Shown: piece after piece, positions 35,350 to 44,851 of the stretch
Layout of the letters: every line of letters begins with the position of its first letter
How positions within the stretch are numbered: the first letter of the stretch is position 1
Origin: CABQCM01 sp965145485
GTDB lineage: Bacteria > Bacillota > Clostridia > Oscillospirales > Acutalibacteraceae
NCBI GenBank assembly: GCA_965145485.1
Contig: CBCTCU010000011.1
Span: 1-64,000 of the forward strand
Length of the DNA: 64,000 nt
Direction: 5' to 3'
Position numbers and translations under genes: made by a program
The notes under the pieces: generated by a model
The model's input: the letters and a program-made list of their open reading frames with translations, nothing else
The model's database searches: none
What the model was told of the DNA's origin: nothing

Positions 35350-36324
35350 TTGATCCGCATCGGCAAGCTCTGCATCGACCGCCCCGCCGCCCTCGCCCCC
35401 ATGGCGGGGGTAGCCGACCGCGCCATGCGGGAGCTATGTATGGAATACGGCGCGGCCTTTGCGGTGGGGGAGCTGGCCTCGGCCCGGGGCATCTGCCTGT
35501 CGGACAAAAAATCCACCGAGCTGCTCTTTGTCTCTCCAAAAGAGCGGCCGATGGGCGTTCAGCTGTTTGGCGGCGAGCCTGGGATTATGGCCGAGGCGGC
35601 CAGACGGGCGATGGAGTTCTCCCCCGATTTTATCGATATCAATATGGGCTGCCCCGCCCCCAAAGTGGCGGGCAACGGCGGGGGCAGCGCTTTGATGAAA
35701 GACCCCCTCCTCGCCGCCGATATTGTGCGGGCCGTATCCAAGGCCGTGCCGGCGCCGGTTACCTTCAAGATCCGCACCGGGTGGGACGAGGAGCATCTCA
35801 ACGCCGTCGAGCTTGCCCTGCGGTGCGAGGATGCGGGCGCTGTGATGTGCACGGTGCACGGGCGCACCCGCGAGCAGCGGTATGCCCCGCCGGTCAATCT
35901 GGAAATGATCGCCCGGGTCAAAGAGGCCCTCTCCATCCCGGTCGTCGGCAACGGCGACGTCGCCACCCCGCAGGCGGCGGCCGACATGCTGCGGCTGACC
36001 GGCTGCGATATGGTGATGGTCGGCCGTGCGGCCGCCGGCGCGCCCTGGATCTTTTCCCAAATCAACGCCTACCTGGCGTCCGGTCAGTTTCTGCCCGACC
36101 CTCCTCTCGAGGAGCGCATGCGGGTGCTTCGCCGTCAGGTTTCCCTGATGGCCGCCTATAAGGGGGAAACCATCGCCATGCTCCAGGCGCGCAAGCAGGC
36201 CTCCTTCTATATGCGGGGTATCCGGGGGGCGGCCAGGCTGCGTACTCTTTGCGGCTCTTTGCGCACCCTCGCCGACCTCGACAGCCTGATCGAGCAGGTT
36301 CTCGCCGGCGCGGACGGCGTGTGA
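35350..36324 (+). CDS. dusB: tRNA-dihydrouridine synthase (DusB-like)
   Basis: A 324-residue flavoenzyme reducing specific uridines in tRNA. Seen: LAPMAGVADRAMRELC (FMN site), VQLFGGEP, DINMGCPAPKVAGNGGGSALM with the catalytic Cys in NMGCPAPKV, VTFKIRTGWDEEHLN, VHGRTREQRY, PVVGNGDV and MVGRAAAGAPWIF (phosphate-binding). I chose TTG 35350 because AGGAGG ends eight bases upstream; an in-frame ATG at 35293 has no such site and adds 19 residues unlike the family. Single gene. Confidence 0.94.
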   Translation: MIRIGKLCIDRPAALAPMAGVADRAMRELCMEYGAAFAVGELASARGICLSDKKSTELLFVSPKERPMGVQLFGGEPGIMAEAARRAMEFSPDFIDINMGCPAPKVAGNGGGSALMKDPLLAADIVRAVSKAVPAPVTFKIRTGWDEEHLNAVELALRCEDAGAVMCTVHGRTREQRYAPPVNLEMIARVKEALSIPVVGNGDVATPQAAADMLRLTGCDMVMVGRAAAGAPWIFSQINAYLASGQFLPDPPLEERMRVLRRQVSLMAAYKGETIAMLQARKQASFYMRGIRGAARLRTLCGSLRTLADLDSLIEQVLAGADGV

Positions 36325-36373
36325 ATCGTCCGCACAGCAAAACCGAAACGGCTCCGGCGGCCGTTCCTGCCCC

Positions 36374-36671
36374 GAAGCCGTTCCATTCTGTCCGATCAAA
36401 CCACGTAGCGTTTTCACGCCTTGTCCTGTGCGCGTCAGGGGTTGTATACGTCGCGGCATCCATTTCGCCTGAAGCCGTTCCATTCTGTCCGATCGAACCG
36501 TGCAGCGTTTTTTATTTTTTGTCCTGCGTGCAGCAAGGATTGTATACGTCGTGTATCCATTCCGCCTGAACCTGAAGCCATTCCATTTTACCCGTTCGGA
36601 CCGCGCAGCGCTTTTACTCTTTGTCCTGCGCGCAGCAGGGATTGTATGCGTCGCAGCATCCATTCCGGCGG
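36374..36671. repeat. Three tandem ~100-bp repeats including the 3' end of the esterase gene
   Basis: Units 36374-36470 (97), 36471-36573 (103) and 36574 to about 36671 (98). Each starts GAAGCC(G/A)TTCCATT and contains TTGTCCTG, then a block like AGCAGGGATTGTATGCGTC, and ends near CATCCATT. The third unit contains the stop and last 20 codons of the esterase gene (36614-37612), so the coding tail has been copied downstream twice. Confidence 0.85.
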
Positions 36672-37612
36672 TTGAGCCAGGCGGTGGAGACGTCCATGGC
36701 CGAACGGGCAGCGTTGGTACAATCCAGGGCGTTGAGCATGACAAAATCATGAATGATGCCGCCAAAGCGCACCGAGGTGACATCGACGCCGGCCAAGCGC
36801 AGCTTTTGCGCGTAGGCCTCCCCCTCGCTGCGCAGCACATCGGCCTCGCCGGTGATCACCATGGCCGGCGGCAGACCGCGAAGCTGCTCCAGCGACGCGC
36901 GCAGGGGGGATGCGGTGATCTCCATCCTCCGGCGCGGTGAGGGGCAGTATTGATTCCAAAACCACATCATCCCCGCGCGGTAGAGGTAGTACCCATTGGC
37001 AAACGCGAGATAGGACGGGGTGTTGAAGTCGCAATTGGTCACGGGATAATAAAGAAGCTGCTGACGGATGCAGGGGCCGCCGCGGGCCTTGGCCAACAGG
37101 GTCATGACCGTCGCCATGTTGCCCCCCGCGCTGTCGCCGGCAACGGTGAGATTCTCCAGGCAGCAGGGCCATCCCACCTGGTCAAGCAGGCCGGGCAGCA
37201 TACACAGCACCCGGTAGCACTGCTCGACCGCCACCGGATAGCGCGCCTCGGGGGAACGGCTGTACTCGGGAAAAACGACAATGGAATTGGTGCGGCAGGC
37301 CAGCTCCCGCACCAGCTTATCGTGGGTGTGCAGGCTGCCAAAAGCCCAGCCCGCCCCGTGGATGTAAAAAATCACATTGGGCGTGCCGGTGCAGCATTCC
37401 GGCTTAATAAAGTGGACGTGGATACAGCCCCAGCTTCCGGTGTCGACCTGCAGGGTGCTGACGGCCACATTCGGTTTCCAAACGGGGGAATTCTGGGCCT
37501 TTTCCAGCGCCTGGCGCCCCTGGGCAACGGGCATCTGAAAAATCAGGGGCGGCGCAGAGCTTTCCCTGGATACCGCCAGCGCGGCTGGCTCCAAAGGGAT
37601 TTTGGTTTTCAT
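36614..37612 (-). CDS. Alpha/beta-hydrolase, HSL-type esterase
   Basis: A 332-residue esterase of the hormone-sensitive-lipase family. The oxyanion motif is FYIHGAGWAFGS (HGAG in place of HGGG, about 80-91), the nucleophile elbow is GDSAGGN (Ser about 159), the acid is in GEADVLRSEGE and the His in IIHDFVMLN. No signal peptide. AGGAGA precedes the ATG. The final residues CCDAYNPCCAQ are cysteine-rich and lie inside a tandem repeat unit, so the C-terminus may have been altered by repeat expansion. Substrate probably short-chain esters. Confidence 0.92.
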   Translation of the reverse strand: MKTKIPLEPAALAVSRESSAPPLIFQMPVAQGRQALEKAQNSPVWKPNVAVSTLQVDTGSWGCIHVHFIKPECCTGTPNVIFYIHGAGWAFGSLHTHDKLVRELACRTNSIVVFPEYSRSPEARYPVAVEQCYRVLCMLPGLLDQVGWPCCLENLTVAGDSAGGNMATVMTLLAKARGGPCIRQQLLYYPVTNCDFNTPSYLAFANGYYLYRAGMMWFWNQYCPSPRRRMEITASPLRASLEQLRGLPPAMVITGEADVLRSEGEAYAQKLRLAGVDVTSVRFGGIIHDFVMLNALDCTNAARSAMDVSTAWLNRRNGCCDAYNPCCAQDKE

Positions 37613-37755
37613 ATACGCATTCTCCTTTGATGGTGATGGGACGGCGGGGACGTCCTACAACATCAGAATATGCGAGGAATCCGGTATGGGGGACAAGCGA
37701 CGCTTTTCCCCATGCGATTGGAAAGGTTTGCTAAATGCAATTTTTTCGCTGGCAC

Positions 37756-37778
37756 GCAGCGTAAAAATGTGGTATAAT
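37756..37778 (+). promoter_or_regulatory. Promoter upstream of the CarD gene (extended -10)
   Basis: TATAAT (37773-37778) preceded by TGG (extended -10), and TGGCAC 17 bases further up as a weak -35. The -10 lies at the start of a 91-bp family repeat unit, so the repeat supplies the promoter. Confidence 0.55.
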
Positions 37779-37960
37779 GGGCACAGGCGATGATAATATT
37801 CGGATGGAAAGCAGCCTGCGGCCATGTGCCATGGATACCACTTACGCCTCACGTTCATGGTATCGTCATGGGCGTCATCCCGCTTTGATGGCCGCACGGG
37901 TCGATCCCCCCTGTGCCGGGGTATCGTGAGACGCCATGTGGCCATGGTATCGCATAATCC
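37772..37960 (+). repeat. Two diverged units of the 91-bp repeat family in the CarD leader
   Basis: Reads GGTATAATGGGCAC, GCCTGCGGCCATGTGCCATGG, ATACCACTTACGCCTCACG, TTCATGGTATCG, then a second weaker round ending GGCCATGGTATCGC. Same block order as the array at 48133-48745. Confidence 0.65.
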
Positions 37961-38052
37961 AGATGAATCCTCGCCTGCCCGCAACGGCGGCGCGTTGAAC
38001 GGCTCTCCTGCGCCGTGACCGCTGCGGCATTCTTGGAAAAGCAGGGACAGCA

Positions 38053-38598
38053 ATGATTGAAATCAACGACACCATACTTTACGGCACCGAAGGGGTCTGC
38101 ACCGTGCTGGACATCGTCGAGCGGGATTTTGGTGGGAAATCCATCCCCTACTACGTGCTCCAGCCGGTCTACAACAACCGCTCCACGATCTATGTGCCGG
38201 TGCACAATGAGGCGCTGACAGCAAAAATGCGCCGGGTGCTGTCGAAGGAGGAGATTTACCAGATCATCCAGGCCATGCCGGGGGAAAGCTCGATATGGAT
38301 CGAGGATGAGCCCGAACGAAAGGAAAGATACAAACAGATTTTGCAGCGGGGCGACCGCATCGAGTTAGTGCGCATGATCAAGGCTTTGCACCAGCATCAG
38401 CTCGACCAGCGGGCGAAGGGGAAGCATCTGCACACCGCCGACGAGCACTTTTTTAAGGAAGCGGAAAAGCTTCTCTATGATGAGTTTGCGTTGGTGCTTG
38501 ACATCCAGCCCGATCAGGTGCTGCCCTTTATTTTGCAGCAGCTCGACGTGGACGAAGCGTCCCCCAAAGACAGCGCGGCCGCGTCTTTGGCCCGATAA
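38053..38598 (+). CDS. CarD-family transcriptional regulator
   Basis: A 181-residue protein with the N-terminal CarD/CdnL RNA-polymerase-interacting domain (about 1-65; INDTILYGTEGVCTVLDIVER and YYVLQPVYNNRSTIYVPV) and a helical C-terminal DNA-binding part (about 75-165; LSKEEIYQIIQAMP and RIELVRMIKALHQHQLDQ). CarD proteins bind the polymerase beta subunit and adjust open-complex stability, often at rRNA promoters. The leader of about 270 bases carries repeat units. The acidic/Ala tail is not conserved. Confidence 0.92.
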   Translation: MIEINDTILYGTEGVCTVLDIVERDFGGKSIPYYVLQPVYNNRSTIYVPVHNEALTAKMRRVLSKEEIYQIIQAMPGESSIWIEDEPERKERYKQILQRGDRIELVRMIKALHQHQLDQRAKGKHLHTADEHFFKEAEKLLYDEFALVLDIQPDQVLPFILQQLDVDEASPKDSAAASLAR

Positions 38599-38600
38599 AA

Positions 38601-38629
38601 AGCGCTGCCCCAGATCGGGGCGGCGCTTT
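38601..38629 (+). terminator. Terminator of the CarD gene
   Basis: AGCGCTGCCCC (38601-38611) and GGGGCGGCGCT (38617-38627), one wobble, short TTT. Confidence 0.75.
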
Positions 38630-38913
38630 GGTTCCATCCGGTCAAGGCTCCATGCAAGAGGGCAGGCACAGAATCTGGAAGGGCCGGTGACCGGCCGGGC
38701 CCATCCAAAGGCGGGAATCCATACCATACCATGGCATTCCATCCCCTGCGGCCCGTAAAAGAATGTCATCCGGTAAAGGCAACCGGCGTGAGGGGTTACC
38801 GTTGGCTTTTGCGGACGCTTTTTTGGTAATACCTAGATCTTAGGGATCGCCTAAAGCTCAAACTGTTTTCCCTTCCCCGGTACACTCGGAACGTGCTGAA
38901 GCAAACAAAACCG

Positions 38914-38949
38914 AAGCCCCGTTGCGTACGATACGCAACGGGGCTTTTT
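38914..38949. terminator. Strong hairpin between convergent genes
   Basis: AAGCCCCGTTGCGTA (38914-38928) and TACGCAACGGGGCTT (38932-38946), perfect 15 bp, TTTTT on the plus side and TTTT near the minus side; probably terminates the GH20 gene and backs up the CarD terminator. The rest of 38630-39096 shows nothing else. Confidence 0.85.
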
Positions 38950-39096
38950 CTTCTATTTCGCCGTCTATTCCCTCTTGACCGATACGGCTGGGACGGCAGG
39001 GGCACTTTTCATCCAAGACTCCGGCGGGCTTACCGCCCGCACCGCCAGCCATTCGCCGGCCTTAACTGCGTTCGCGGCGCACGGTGGGCGAGAGCG

Positions 39097-42000
39097 TCAC
39101 AGACGGCCTCCATCGGCTTGTAATTCCACCGGGAAACGATCGATCAGGTCGACCGAGTGCTGTAGGATCAGCAAAGCGTCGGCCGCGTCGACCGCGCCGG
39201 TGCCATTGACGTCGCCGCACAGGAATTCATCGGGCGTCAGGTTCATCAGCCCCACCGAATGCTGTAAGGCCATCAGGGCGTCGGCCGCTGTGATCGCCTG
39301 ATCGGCGTTGATATCGCCATACGTTACCGCCGTAGAGGAGGCCGGCTCGAGTGCGTACAGCCCGTCGAGAAGTTGATTGAGCACAAGCTGGATTTCCTGG
39401 GCCGTCGCCCCCGTCTTCTCGAGGAGCTCCTCTGCCTGACTGATGGCGGCGGAAAGGCCCTCATATGACAGCGGGGTGTAATCCTCCGCGGGGAGCGCCT
39501 TAACCTCAGCGACCACCGAAGCCAGGACAGCCTCGTCGGGCGATTCATTGAATACCACCTCGCTGACCTTCAGCCAGGCGGGCGTGGAGGAGGTAAGGAG
39601 GATCCTAGCATACCGGGCCAGCACCGGCTGGAAGGTCACCAGCTGGTCGAGGCCGCTGTCCAGGCTGCCGACGGTCGTCCAGTTGACCCCGTCGGCCGAA
39701 ACCTGCACGTCGGCGCCCTGCAGCAGGTCCGAGCCGTCGGGAGCGGCGTAATAACGAAGGCTGAACAGCGGGGTGAGCTGTTTCATGGTAAACAGAATGA
39801 ATTCGCCCTGCTTCTGCTCGGGCTGGGTCCAGGCGAAGGTGCCGATTTCCCCGTCCAGCATGTTCTCCAGCCGGTAATCACCGTAAACCTCCCGGTCGGA
39901 GGAAACGGTGCACAGCACCCGCTCCAGCGCCGCCCTCGAGCGGAGGATGCGGTCCACGGCGTTGTCTACCGCAGCCTGATCGGAGGTCAGGTTGAGCAAA
40001 ACGCAGACCCCATACCGGTAATTGGCAAGGTAGCTTTGATAGGTGCTGTCGGAGTAAAGCTCCTGGGCCGCGGGGCTGCACAAAAGGCCCTTTAGCTCGG
40101 CGGTATCGGGCCACTCTGGGGCCCGCACGCCCGCCTGCACGTCCGCAAGCTGCCGGTTGAGCGCCTGGCTTGCCAGAGCCACGGTAGACAGGTCGCTGTG
40201 TGACAAAAGCCCCTCAAAGCAGGAAACCATATCGGACAAGGCCGCGGCCGTCGCGCTGTCGGCCGGGCCGGTCAGGCCGTCGAGCGCGCGTTTGACGTCG
40301 CTGAGGGTTTGCTGCGCCGGGCCCAGGGCAGCCCCGTACACCTGAAGCTCGGAAAAGTTGCCGCTGAAAAACCGGCCGTCCTCGTTTTCAAACATTTTGA
40401 CCTGCTGATAGCGGACATAGCGCGCCTGCTGCGCCGACGCCAAGACAATGCGGTCGACGCCGGGGGATTTTTCCACGCAGTTTAAATCCTCGTGCACCAT
40501 ATTCCAGCTTTGGCCGTCGGCCGACACATATACCTGGTACTGGGCGGGATGCTCGACAAAATGGATCTGAAGCTCATTGATAAAGTAAACATCCTGCAAA
40601 TCCACCGTCAGCCAGGCATCGTCCTGATAATGGAAGGACACACGGGTGGTGGTGTCGCCGTCCACCGCCATATCGCCCGTCCACCGGCCGTCGTCCACCT
40701 CCAGCCCCGAAACCTCGACCGGCTTGTTCAAGGCGAGGTTGGCGTATTCAAAGGCGTCCAGGCCCATGAGCGCATCCATCGAGGCGCTGCCGCAGCGAAG
40801 CTCGAGATTGTCCAACCGGCCTTTTACGCCCCGGCCAATCTCCTCGGTGGGCAGCACGAAGGTGGAGGAGGACTGCCGGAAAGCGCTCATATGGTAGTAT
40901 ACCCCGCTGGCGCAGGGCACCCCGCCGACCGACAGCGTCGCGTCGGACGAGGTGCAGGACAACGCGATGCTGTGCCACATGCCGGGGTAGAGGTCGTAAT
41001 CGAACACATAGGCGTATCCTTTTCGCTCGTAACCAATCTTGCCCGTCCCCTGGTAGTTGAGGTACATGGTTCCATCCCGTCCATGGAACAGCACCGAATC
41101 GGCCGGGGGATTTTCCTCCACATACAGGTCAAACCGGGCGGTATAGGGGTATCCCAGGGAATCGAACGGCAGACTGAGATAGCCCTGCCCATCCAGCCGA
41201 AGGGCGCGGCCGCCGTCGTTTTCCACCAGTTCCAGGCCGTGCAGAAGGGCGTCGTAGCCGTTGGGACCCGTATCCCGCACGACCTCTCCCTCGACCGATT
41301 CAAAATCGTAACGCGCTACGCACTCTCCCTCGCTGGGTACAAACCGCGCCGGGTTGGCCCCCGGGGCATAGTCGTCCACCCGGTCGATGCGCTCGAGGAA
41401 TTCTTCCCCCGTCTGCCCTTCCCGTTTCTCCCCGCACCAGTTCTTTTCGCTCAGGATCATGATCTGGGTATACAGGCGGTCAAAATAATCGAACTCGGAC
41501 ATGCCGGTTTTGTAATCGTACCACAGGGCCGACTCGCTTCCCATCATCTGGGGATGAGCGGCGGGCAGGGTGAAACCGCCGTCGAACATATTGGCCTCCC
41601 AGGTGTCATACATCCAGGCGATATCGAGATAGTCCCGGAAGGTGCCCGCCCCGGGAACAATATAAAGCAGCGGGTAGACGTTGTTGATGCAGCCGTAGCC
41701 GTCCTCCACCATCTGGGTGAAGTCGGCGTAATTGACCCCCCAGAAATGGGCGGTCGCGTCGGTGTTGACCGGCGTGTCCCCCACAAAGCCGTTGCCGCCC
41801 AGCGAGGCCCAAAAGCGGGTCTCGTACCCCTTGCCGTTGACATAGGTAATCAGCTCATCCATATAGGCCCGCACAAGCTCGGAATAGGCGGTATCGTACT
41901 CGTCGGTGCCGATGTGAAATTTGGTGCTCTGGACGACCGGGTCCTCCCCATCGAGGAATTCGTCAAACAGGGATTGGATAAAGGGGATGGCGTCCTCCTT

Positions 42001-43125
42001 GGATAAATCAATATGGAAGCCGTCGAGGCTGAGATCGGGGCGCGCCAGCTTGACAAAGCCGGAATGGGCGGGGGTGTCGATTTCGGTGACCACCTCAATG
42101 CCATAGCGCAGCGCATCCTTCTGGTACGCGCGGTAATCCTCCTGGGAATACACCTCGTCGGCGCTCAGCCCCGCGTTGATCTGCGGATAGCGCTTGCTCT
42201 CCACCCGGAAGGAAATGTCGCTTTCCCCGCCGTTGTCGTTGATGTGCAGCCGGATCTCGTTGAGCTTGAAATACGCCATGTACCGGGTGATCTCCCCAAG
42301 GTAATCCAGCGGCATGTAAAAGCGGGCGACGTCCAGCATACAGGCGCGCACCTCGTATTGCGGGTAATCGCGGATCAGCCCCTTGGGCAGGCTGGCGTGG
42401 GCGCTGTCCTGATACAATATCTGGGTGAGGGTGACGCCGGCGTAAAGCGCTCCTTTCGGCTGGTAGGCGCGCACGGTCACCCGATCGGCGATCTCGATCG
42501 CATATCCCTCCTCCCCCAGCTCGGGGAGGTCGTCAAGGCAAAGCACCAGGTCGCCGGCATTCGCCTGGCCGGTCACGATGGGAAGGTCGCGCCCCAGCAT
42601 CTGCTGAAAATAAAAACGAATCTGCTCGGCGGTTTCATGCAGCGCCGCATCCTCCACCACGATACGGCTGCTGCCGGTAAGGGAAAAGCTCCCGCTATGG
42701 CCCTTCCACTCCCGGATGCCCGGCACGACCGAAGGGCGGGCATTGTCCGAAGGCGACGCGGTATACCTCCCCGGGACGGTAACCGATACCTCCTTGAAAT
42801 GGTCGACGGCAAAGTCCTCCGGATCATCCTTGCAGACGACCCGGTACATCACCGAGACGGTCATGTCCTCCAGCGGAGGATAAACCGTACCGTCGAGGCC
42901 AATCACCGCTTGGTTGGAGCTGCCGTACAGCTCGACGGTATAGTTGGTGTTGGGAACCTCGGGCAGCACCAGCCGTCCGCCGTCCTCCGACAGGGTGGGC
43001 GCGGTACCGGCAATGGATGCAAGCAACTCGCTGACATCGGCCCCATCGGCCGCCGATGCGGTATGAGCATTGGTAAAAGCGATCATAATAACCCCCATGA
43101 GCAGCGCGACAATCTTTCGATGCAT
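39097..43125 (-). CDS. Secreted GH20 hexosaminidase/lacto-N-biosidase with binding domains and dockerin
   Basis: A 1342-residue exported multidomain enzyme. Signal peptide 1-26; GH20 N-terminal domain about 140-245; GH20 barrel about 250-600 with the catalytic Asp-Glu pair in FHIGTDEYDTAY (about 395) and EVRACMLDVARFYMP, RLHINDNGG and VVTEIDTPAHSG; LamG-like domain about 640-790; F5/8 C-type carbohydrate-binding module about 800-950; a second such module about 1080-1200; FIVAR-like helix about 1205-1265; C-terminal dockerin with GDINADQAITAADALMALQ and GDVNGTGAVDAADALLILQ. It should release GlcNAc, GalNAc or lacto-N-biose from glycans outside the cell and attach to a cohesin. AGGGAG precedes the ATG. 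Confidence 0.93.
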   Translation of the reverse strand: MHRKIVALLMGVIMIAFTNAHTASAADGADVSELLASIAGTAPTLSEDGGRLVLPEVPNTNYTVELYGSSNQAVIGLDGTVYPPLEDMTVSVMYRVVCKDDPEDFAVDHFKEVSVTVPGRYTASPSDNARPSVVPGIREWKGHSGSFSLTGSSRIVVEDAALHETAEQIRFYFQQMLGRDLPIVTGQANAGDLVLCLDDLPELGEEGYAIEIADRVTVRAYQPKGALYAGVTLTQILYQDSAHASLPKGLIRDYPQYEVRACMLDVARFYMPLDYLGEITRYMAYFKLNEIRLHINDNGGESDISFRVESKRYPQINAGLSADEVYSQEDYRAYQKDALRYGIEVVTEIDTPAHSGFVKLARPDLSLDGFHIDLSKEDAIPFIQSLFDEFLDGEDPVVQSTKFHIGTDEYDTAYSELVRAYMDELITYVNGKGYETRFWASLGGNGFVGDTPVNTDATAHFWGVNYADFTQMVEDGYGCINNVYPLLYIVPGAGTFRDYLDIAWMYDTWEANMFDGGFTLPAAHPQMMGSESALWYDYKTGMSEFDYFDRLYTQIMILSEKNWCGEKREGQTGEEFLERIDRVDDYAPGANPARFVPSEGECVARYDFESVEGEVVRDTGPNGYDALLHGLELVENDGGRALRLDGQGYLSLPFDSLGYPYTARFDLYVEENPPADSVLFHGRDGTMYLNYQGTGKIGYERKGYAYVFDYDLYPGMWHSIALSCTSSDATLSVGGVPCASGVYYHMSAFRQSSSTFVLPTEEIGRGVKGRLDNLELRCGSASMDALMGLDAFEYANLALNKPVEVSGLEVDDGRWTGDMAVDGDTTTRVSFHYQDDAWLTVDLQDVYFINELQIHFVEHPAQYQVYVSADGQSWNMVHEDLNCVEKSPGVDRIVLASAQQARYVRYQQVKMFENEDGRFFSGNFSELQVYGAALGPAQQTLSDVKRALDGLTGPADSATAAALSDMVSCFEGLLSHSDLSTVALASQALNRQLADVQAGVRAPEWPDTAELKGLLCSPAAQELYSDSTYQSYLANYRYGVCVLLNLTSDQAAVDNAVDRILRSRAALERVLCTVSSDREVYGDYRLENMLDGEIGTFAWTQPEQKQGEFILFTMKQLTPLFSLRYYAAPDGSDLLQGADVQVSADGVNWTTVGSLDSGLDQLVTFQPVLARYARILLTSSTPAWLKVSEVVFNESPDEAVLASVVAEVKALPAEDYTPLSYEGLSAAISQAEELLEKTGATAQEIQLVLNQLLDGLYALEPASSTAVTYGDINADQAITAADALMALQHSVGLMNLTPDEFLCGDVNGTGAVDAADALLILQHSVDLIDRFPVELQADGGRL

Positions 43126-43570
43126 CTCGGCACACTCCCTTTGCGCATTGGGCGCCAGTATTTTGATTTATTTGTATTTATTATATAACTTTTCCATACA
43201 ATATGCCAGCATGATTGTTGCCCATTTTTGATAATATTTTGCTGTTGCCGTATTATCTGCTTGGCAAGTCTTTGCTCCATACGGCCTCATCGGCCAAAAG
43301 CTACCGCCCGTGCAGCATGCGGCCGGCAAGGATATCTTTTTTCGAGCTTTTATCATAAAACCGCAGGCATCCCATTCCATATCGGTAAAAGGCGGCTGTA
43401 CATCGATGCCGATTCGATCATCCAAACGGGCTGGACGTATATTCGTCTAAACCATGGGGATGCTAATCACAGCGTCCCTGGCTTTGCCGCTGCCCTAGTG
43501 AAAATGTAATTTTTGGAATTTGTATAAACGTCCAGCACAAGGCCAAACTAGCTGTGAAGGAGTGAGTTTC
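43126..43570. other. Divergent region between GH20 and DUF378 genes
   Basis: AT-rich near the GH20 start; on the minus strand TGGCAT and TATAAT with a 17-base spacer (about 43179-43207) may be the GH20 promoter. Nothing else recognised. Confidence 0.45.
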
Positions 43571-43786
43571 ATGTTAGACCGCATCGCTTTGATTTTAGTC
43601 ATTATCGGCGCCCTCAACTGGGGGAGCATCGGTTTGTTCCAATTCGACATTGTGGGCTGGCTGTTTGGCGGACAAGGCGCGACGATCAGCCGCATCGTGT
43701 TTACCCTCGTGGCCCTGGCCGGTATTTGGTGCATTTCGCTGCTCTTCCGCGAGCGGGACGAGATTGCTGAAAACAACGATCAATAA
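43571..43786 (+). CDS. DUF378 small membrane protein
   Basis: A 71-residue protein with two membrane helices (about 4-22 and 40-60) and the family block IGALNWGSIGLFQFDIVGWLFG. Function unknown. The start 43571 follows GAAGGAG; an upstream in-frame ATG has no ribosome binding site. Single gene with its own terminator. Confidence 0.93.
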   Translation: MLDRIALILVIIGALNWGSIGLFQFDIVGWLFGGQGATISRIVFTLVALAGIWCISLLFRERDEIAENNDQ

Positions 43787-43802
43787 ACAGATAAACAAAA
43801 AA

Positions 43803-43828
43803 AGCTCTCCAGCCGGGGAGCTTTTTTT
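43803..43828 (+). terminator. Terminator of the DUF378 gene
   Basis: AGCTCTCC (43803-43810) and GGGGAGCT (43815-43822), then TTTTTTT. Confidence 0.92.
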
Positions 43829-43873
43829 GCATGGGAAAAGGAAATTCACAGTTCCTGGCCGGGCCGTTCGGGC

Positions 43874-43902
43874 TTGCATTTTGAACGAAAAGCTGCCATA
43901 AT
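43874..43902 (+). promoter_or_regulatory. Probable pth promoter
   Basis: TTGCAT (43874-43879), 17-base spacer, CATAAT (43897-43902). It leaves a leader of about 235 bases before pth, in which I see no known RNA element. Confidence 0.55.
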
Positions 43903-44142
43903 AGAGTTGCTTATCACGCTTGGCGCGTGTACGGTGAAAAAAGGCGGAAGGGCCATGGTCCAACTCGCCATTGGCAGATAATAAAGTAGTTTGCAATGCC
44001 TGCCGCATGTCCAGACATTTCGTTTTAGCAATTTTTGGGCACGGGGAATATGGGGCAAGCCGTTCTCTGTCTGAGCGCTCGCGGATTCGGCTGCCCCCTT
44101 TGCGCACGACCGAGGAATAACACGAACCGAGGAGCAAGCAAC

Positions 44143-44742
44143 ATGTTTGGAAGAAAAAGCGCCTGCACGCGCACACCGGAATATCTTATCGTTGGGCTGG
44201 GCAACCCGGGCCGCGAGTATGAGTTTACGCGGCACAACGCCGGCTTTCTTTTTATCGACGCGCTGGCCCAAAAGATGGGGCTTGAGGTCAGACGCCTAAA
44301 ATTTCAATCGCTGTGCGCCGACGGCGAACTGTCAGGCCATCGATGCCTGCTGCTCAAGCCGCAGACCTTTATGAATCATTCCGGCCAGGCGGTGCGCGAC
44401 GCCGCCGCCTTTTATAAAATCCCGCCTGAGCGGATTCTGGTGGTTTACGACGACATCTCCCTTGAGCCGGGTATCCTGCGCATCCGGCGCAAGGGAAGCG
44501 ACGGGGGGCATAACGGCGTCAAGTCCATCTTGTACCATGTGGAAAGCGACCAGTTCCCCCGCATCAAGCTGGGGGTCGGGAAAAAGCCCCATCCCGATTA
44601 CGACCTGGCCGCCTGGGTGTTGTCCTCCCTTTCCGAAAAGGAGCGCGAGCTGCTCGACGCTGCGGTCAACCATGCCTGCGACGCGGCGGGGCTGATTGTG
44701 GATGGAAAGATCGACCAGGCCATGAATTTGTACAGCAGGTAA
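44143..44742 (+). CDS. pth: Peptidyl-tRNA hydrolase
   Basis: A 199-residue enzyme freeing tRNA from stalled peptidyl-tRNA. LIVGLGNPGREYEFTRHNAGF (two parts: GLGNPG and the catalytic His in RHNAGF), LLKPQTFMNHSGQAV, VVYDDISLEPG (catalytic Asp) and SDGGHNGVKSI are all present. ATG 44143 was chosen for the GAGGAG eight bases upstream and the usual family length. A short N-terminal extension of about 12 residues precedes the core. Confidence 0.96.
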   Translation: MFGRKSACTRTPEYLIVGLGNPGREYEFTRHNAGFLFIDALAQKMGLEVRRLKFQSLCADGELSGHRCLLLKPQTFMNHSGQAVRDAAAFYKIPPERILVVYDDISLEPGILRIRRKGSDGGHNGVKSILYHVESDQFPRIKLGVGKKPHPDYDLAAWVLSSLSEKERELLDAAVNHACDAAGLIVDGKIDQAMNLYSR

Positions 44743-44797
44743 TGTAACTGCATCGGCTTTGAAAGGCCATGCGGCCCCAAATTTCAAAAATTCTGAA

Positions 44798-44851
44798 AGC
44801 AATACGGTAGTACGTCCACCAGGACGCGCTTACCGTATTGCTGTTTTTTTA
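44798..44851 (+). terminator. Terminator of pth
   Basis: AGCAATACGGTA (44798-44809) and TACCGTATTGCT (44831-44842), perfect 12 bp, inner GTCC/GGAC hairpin, then a T-run. Confidence 0.93.
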
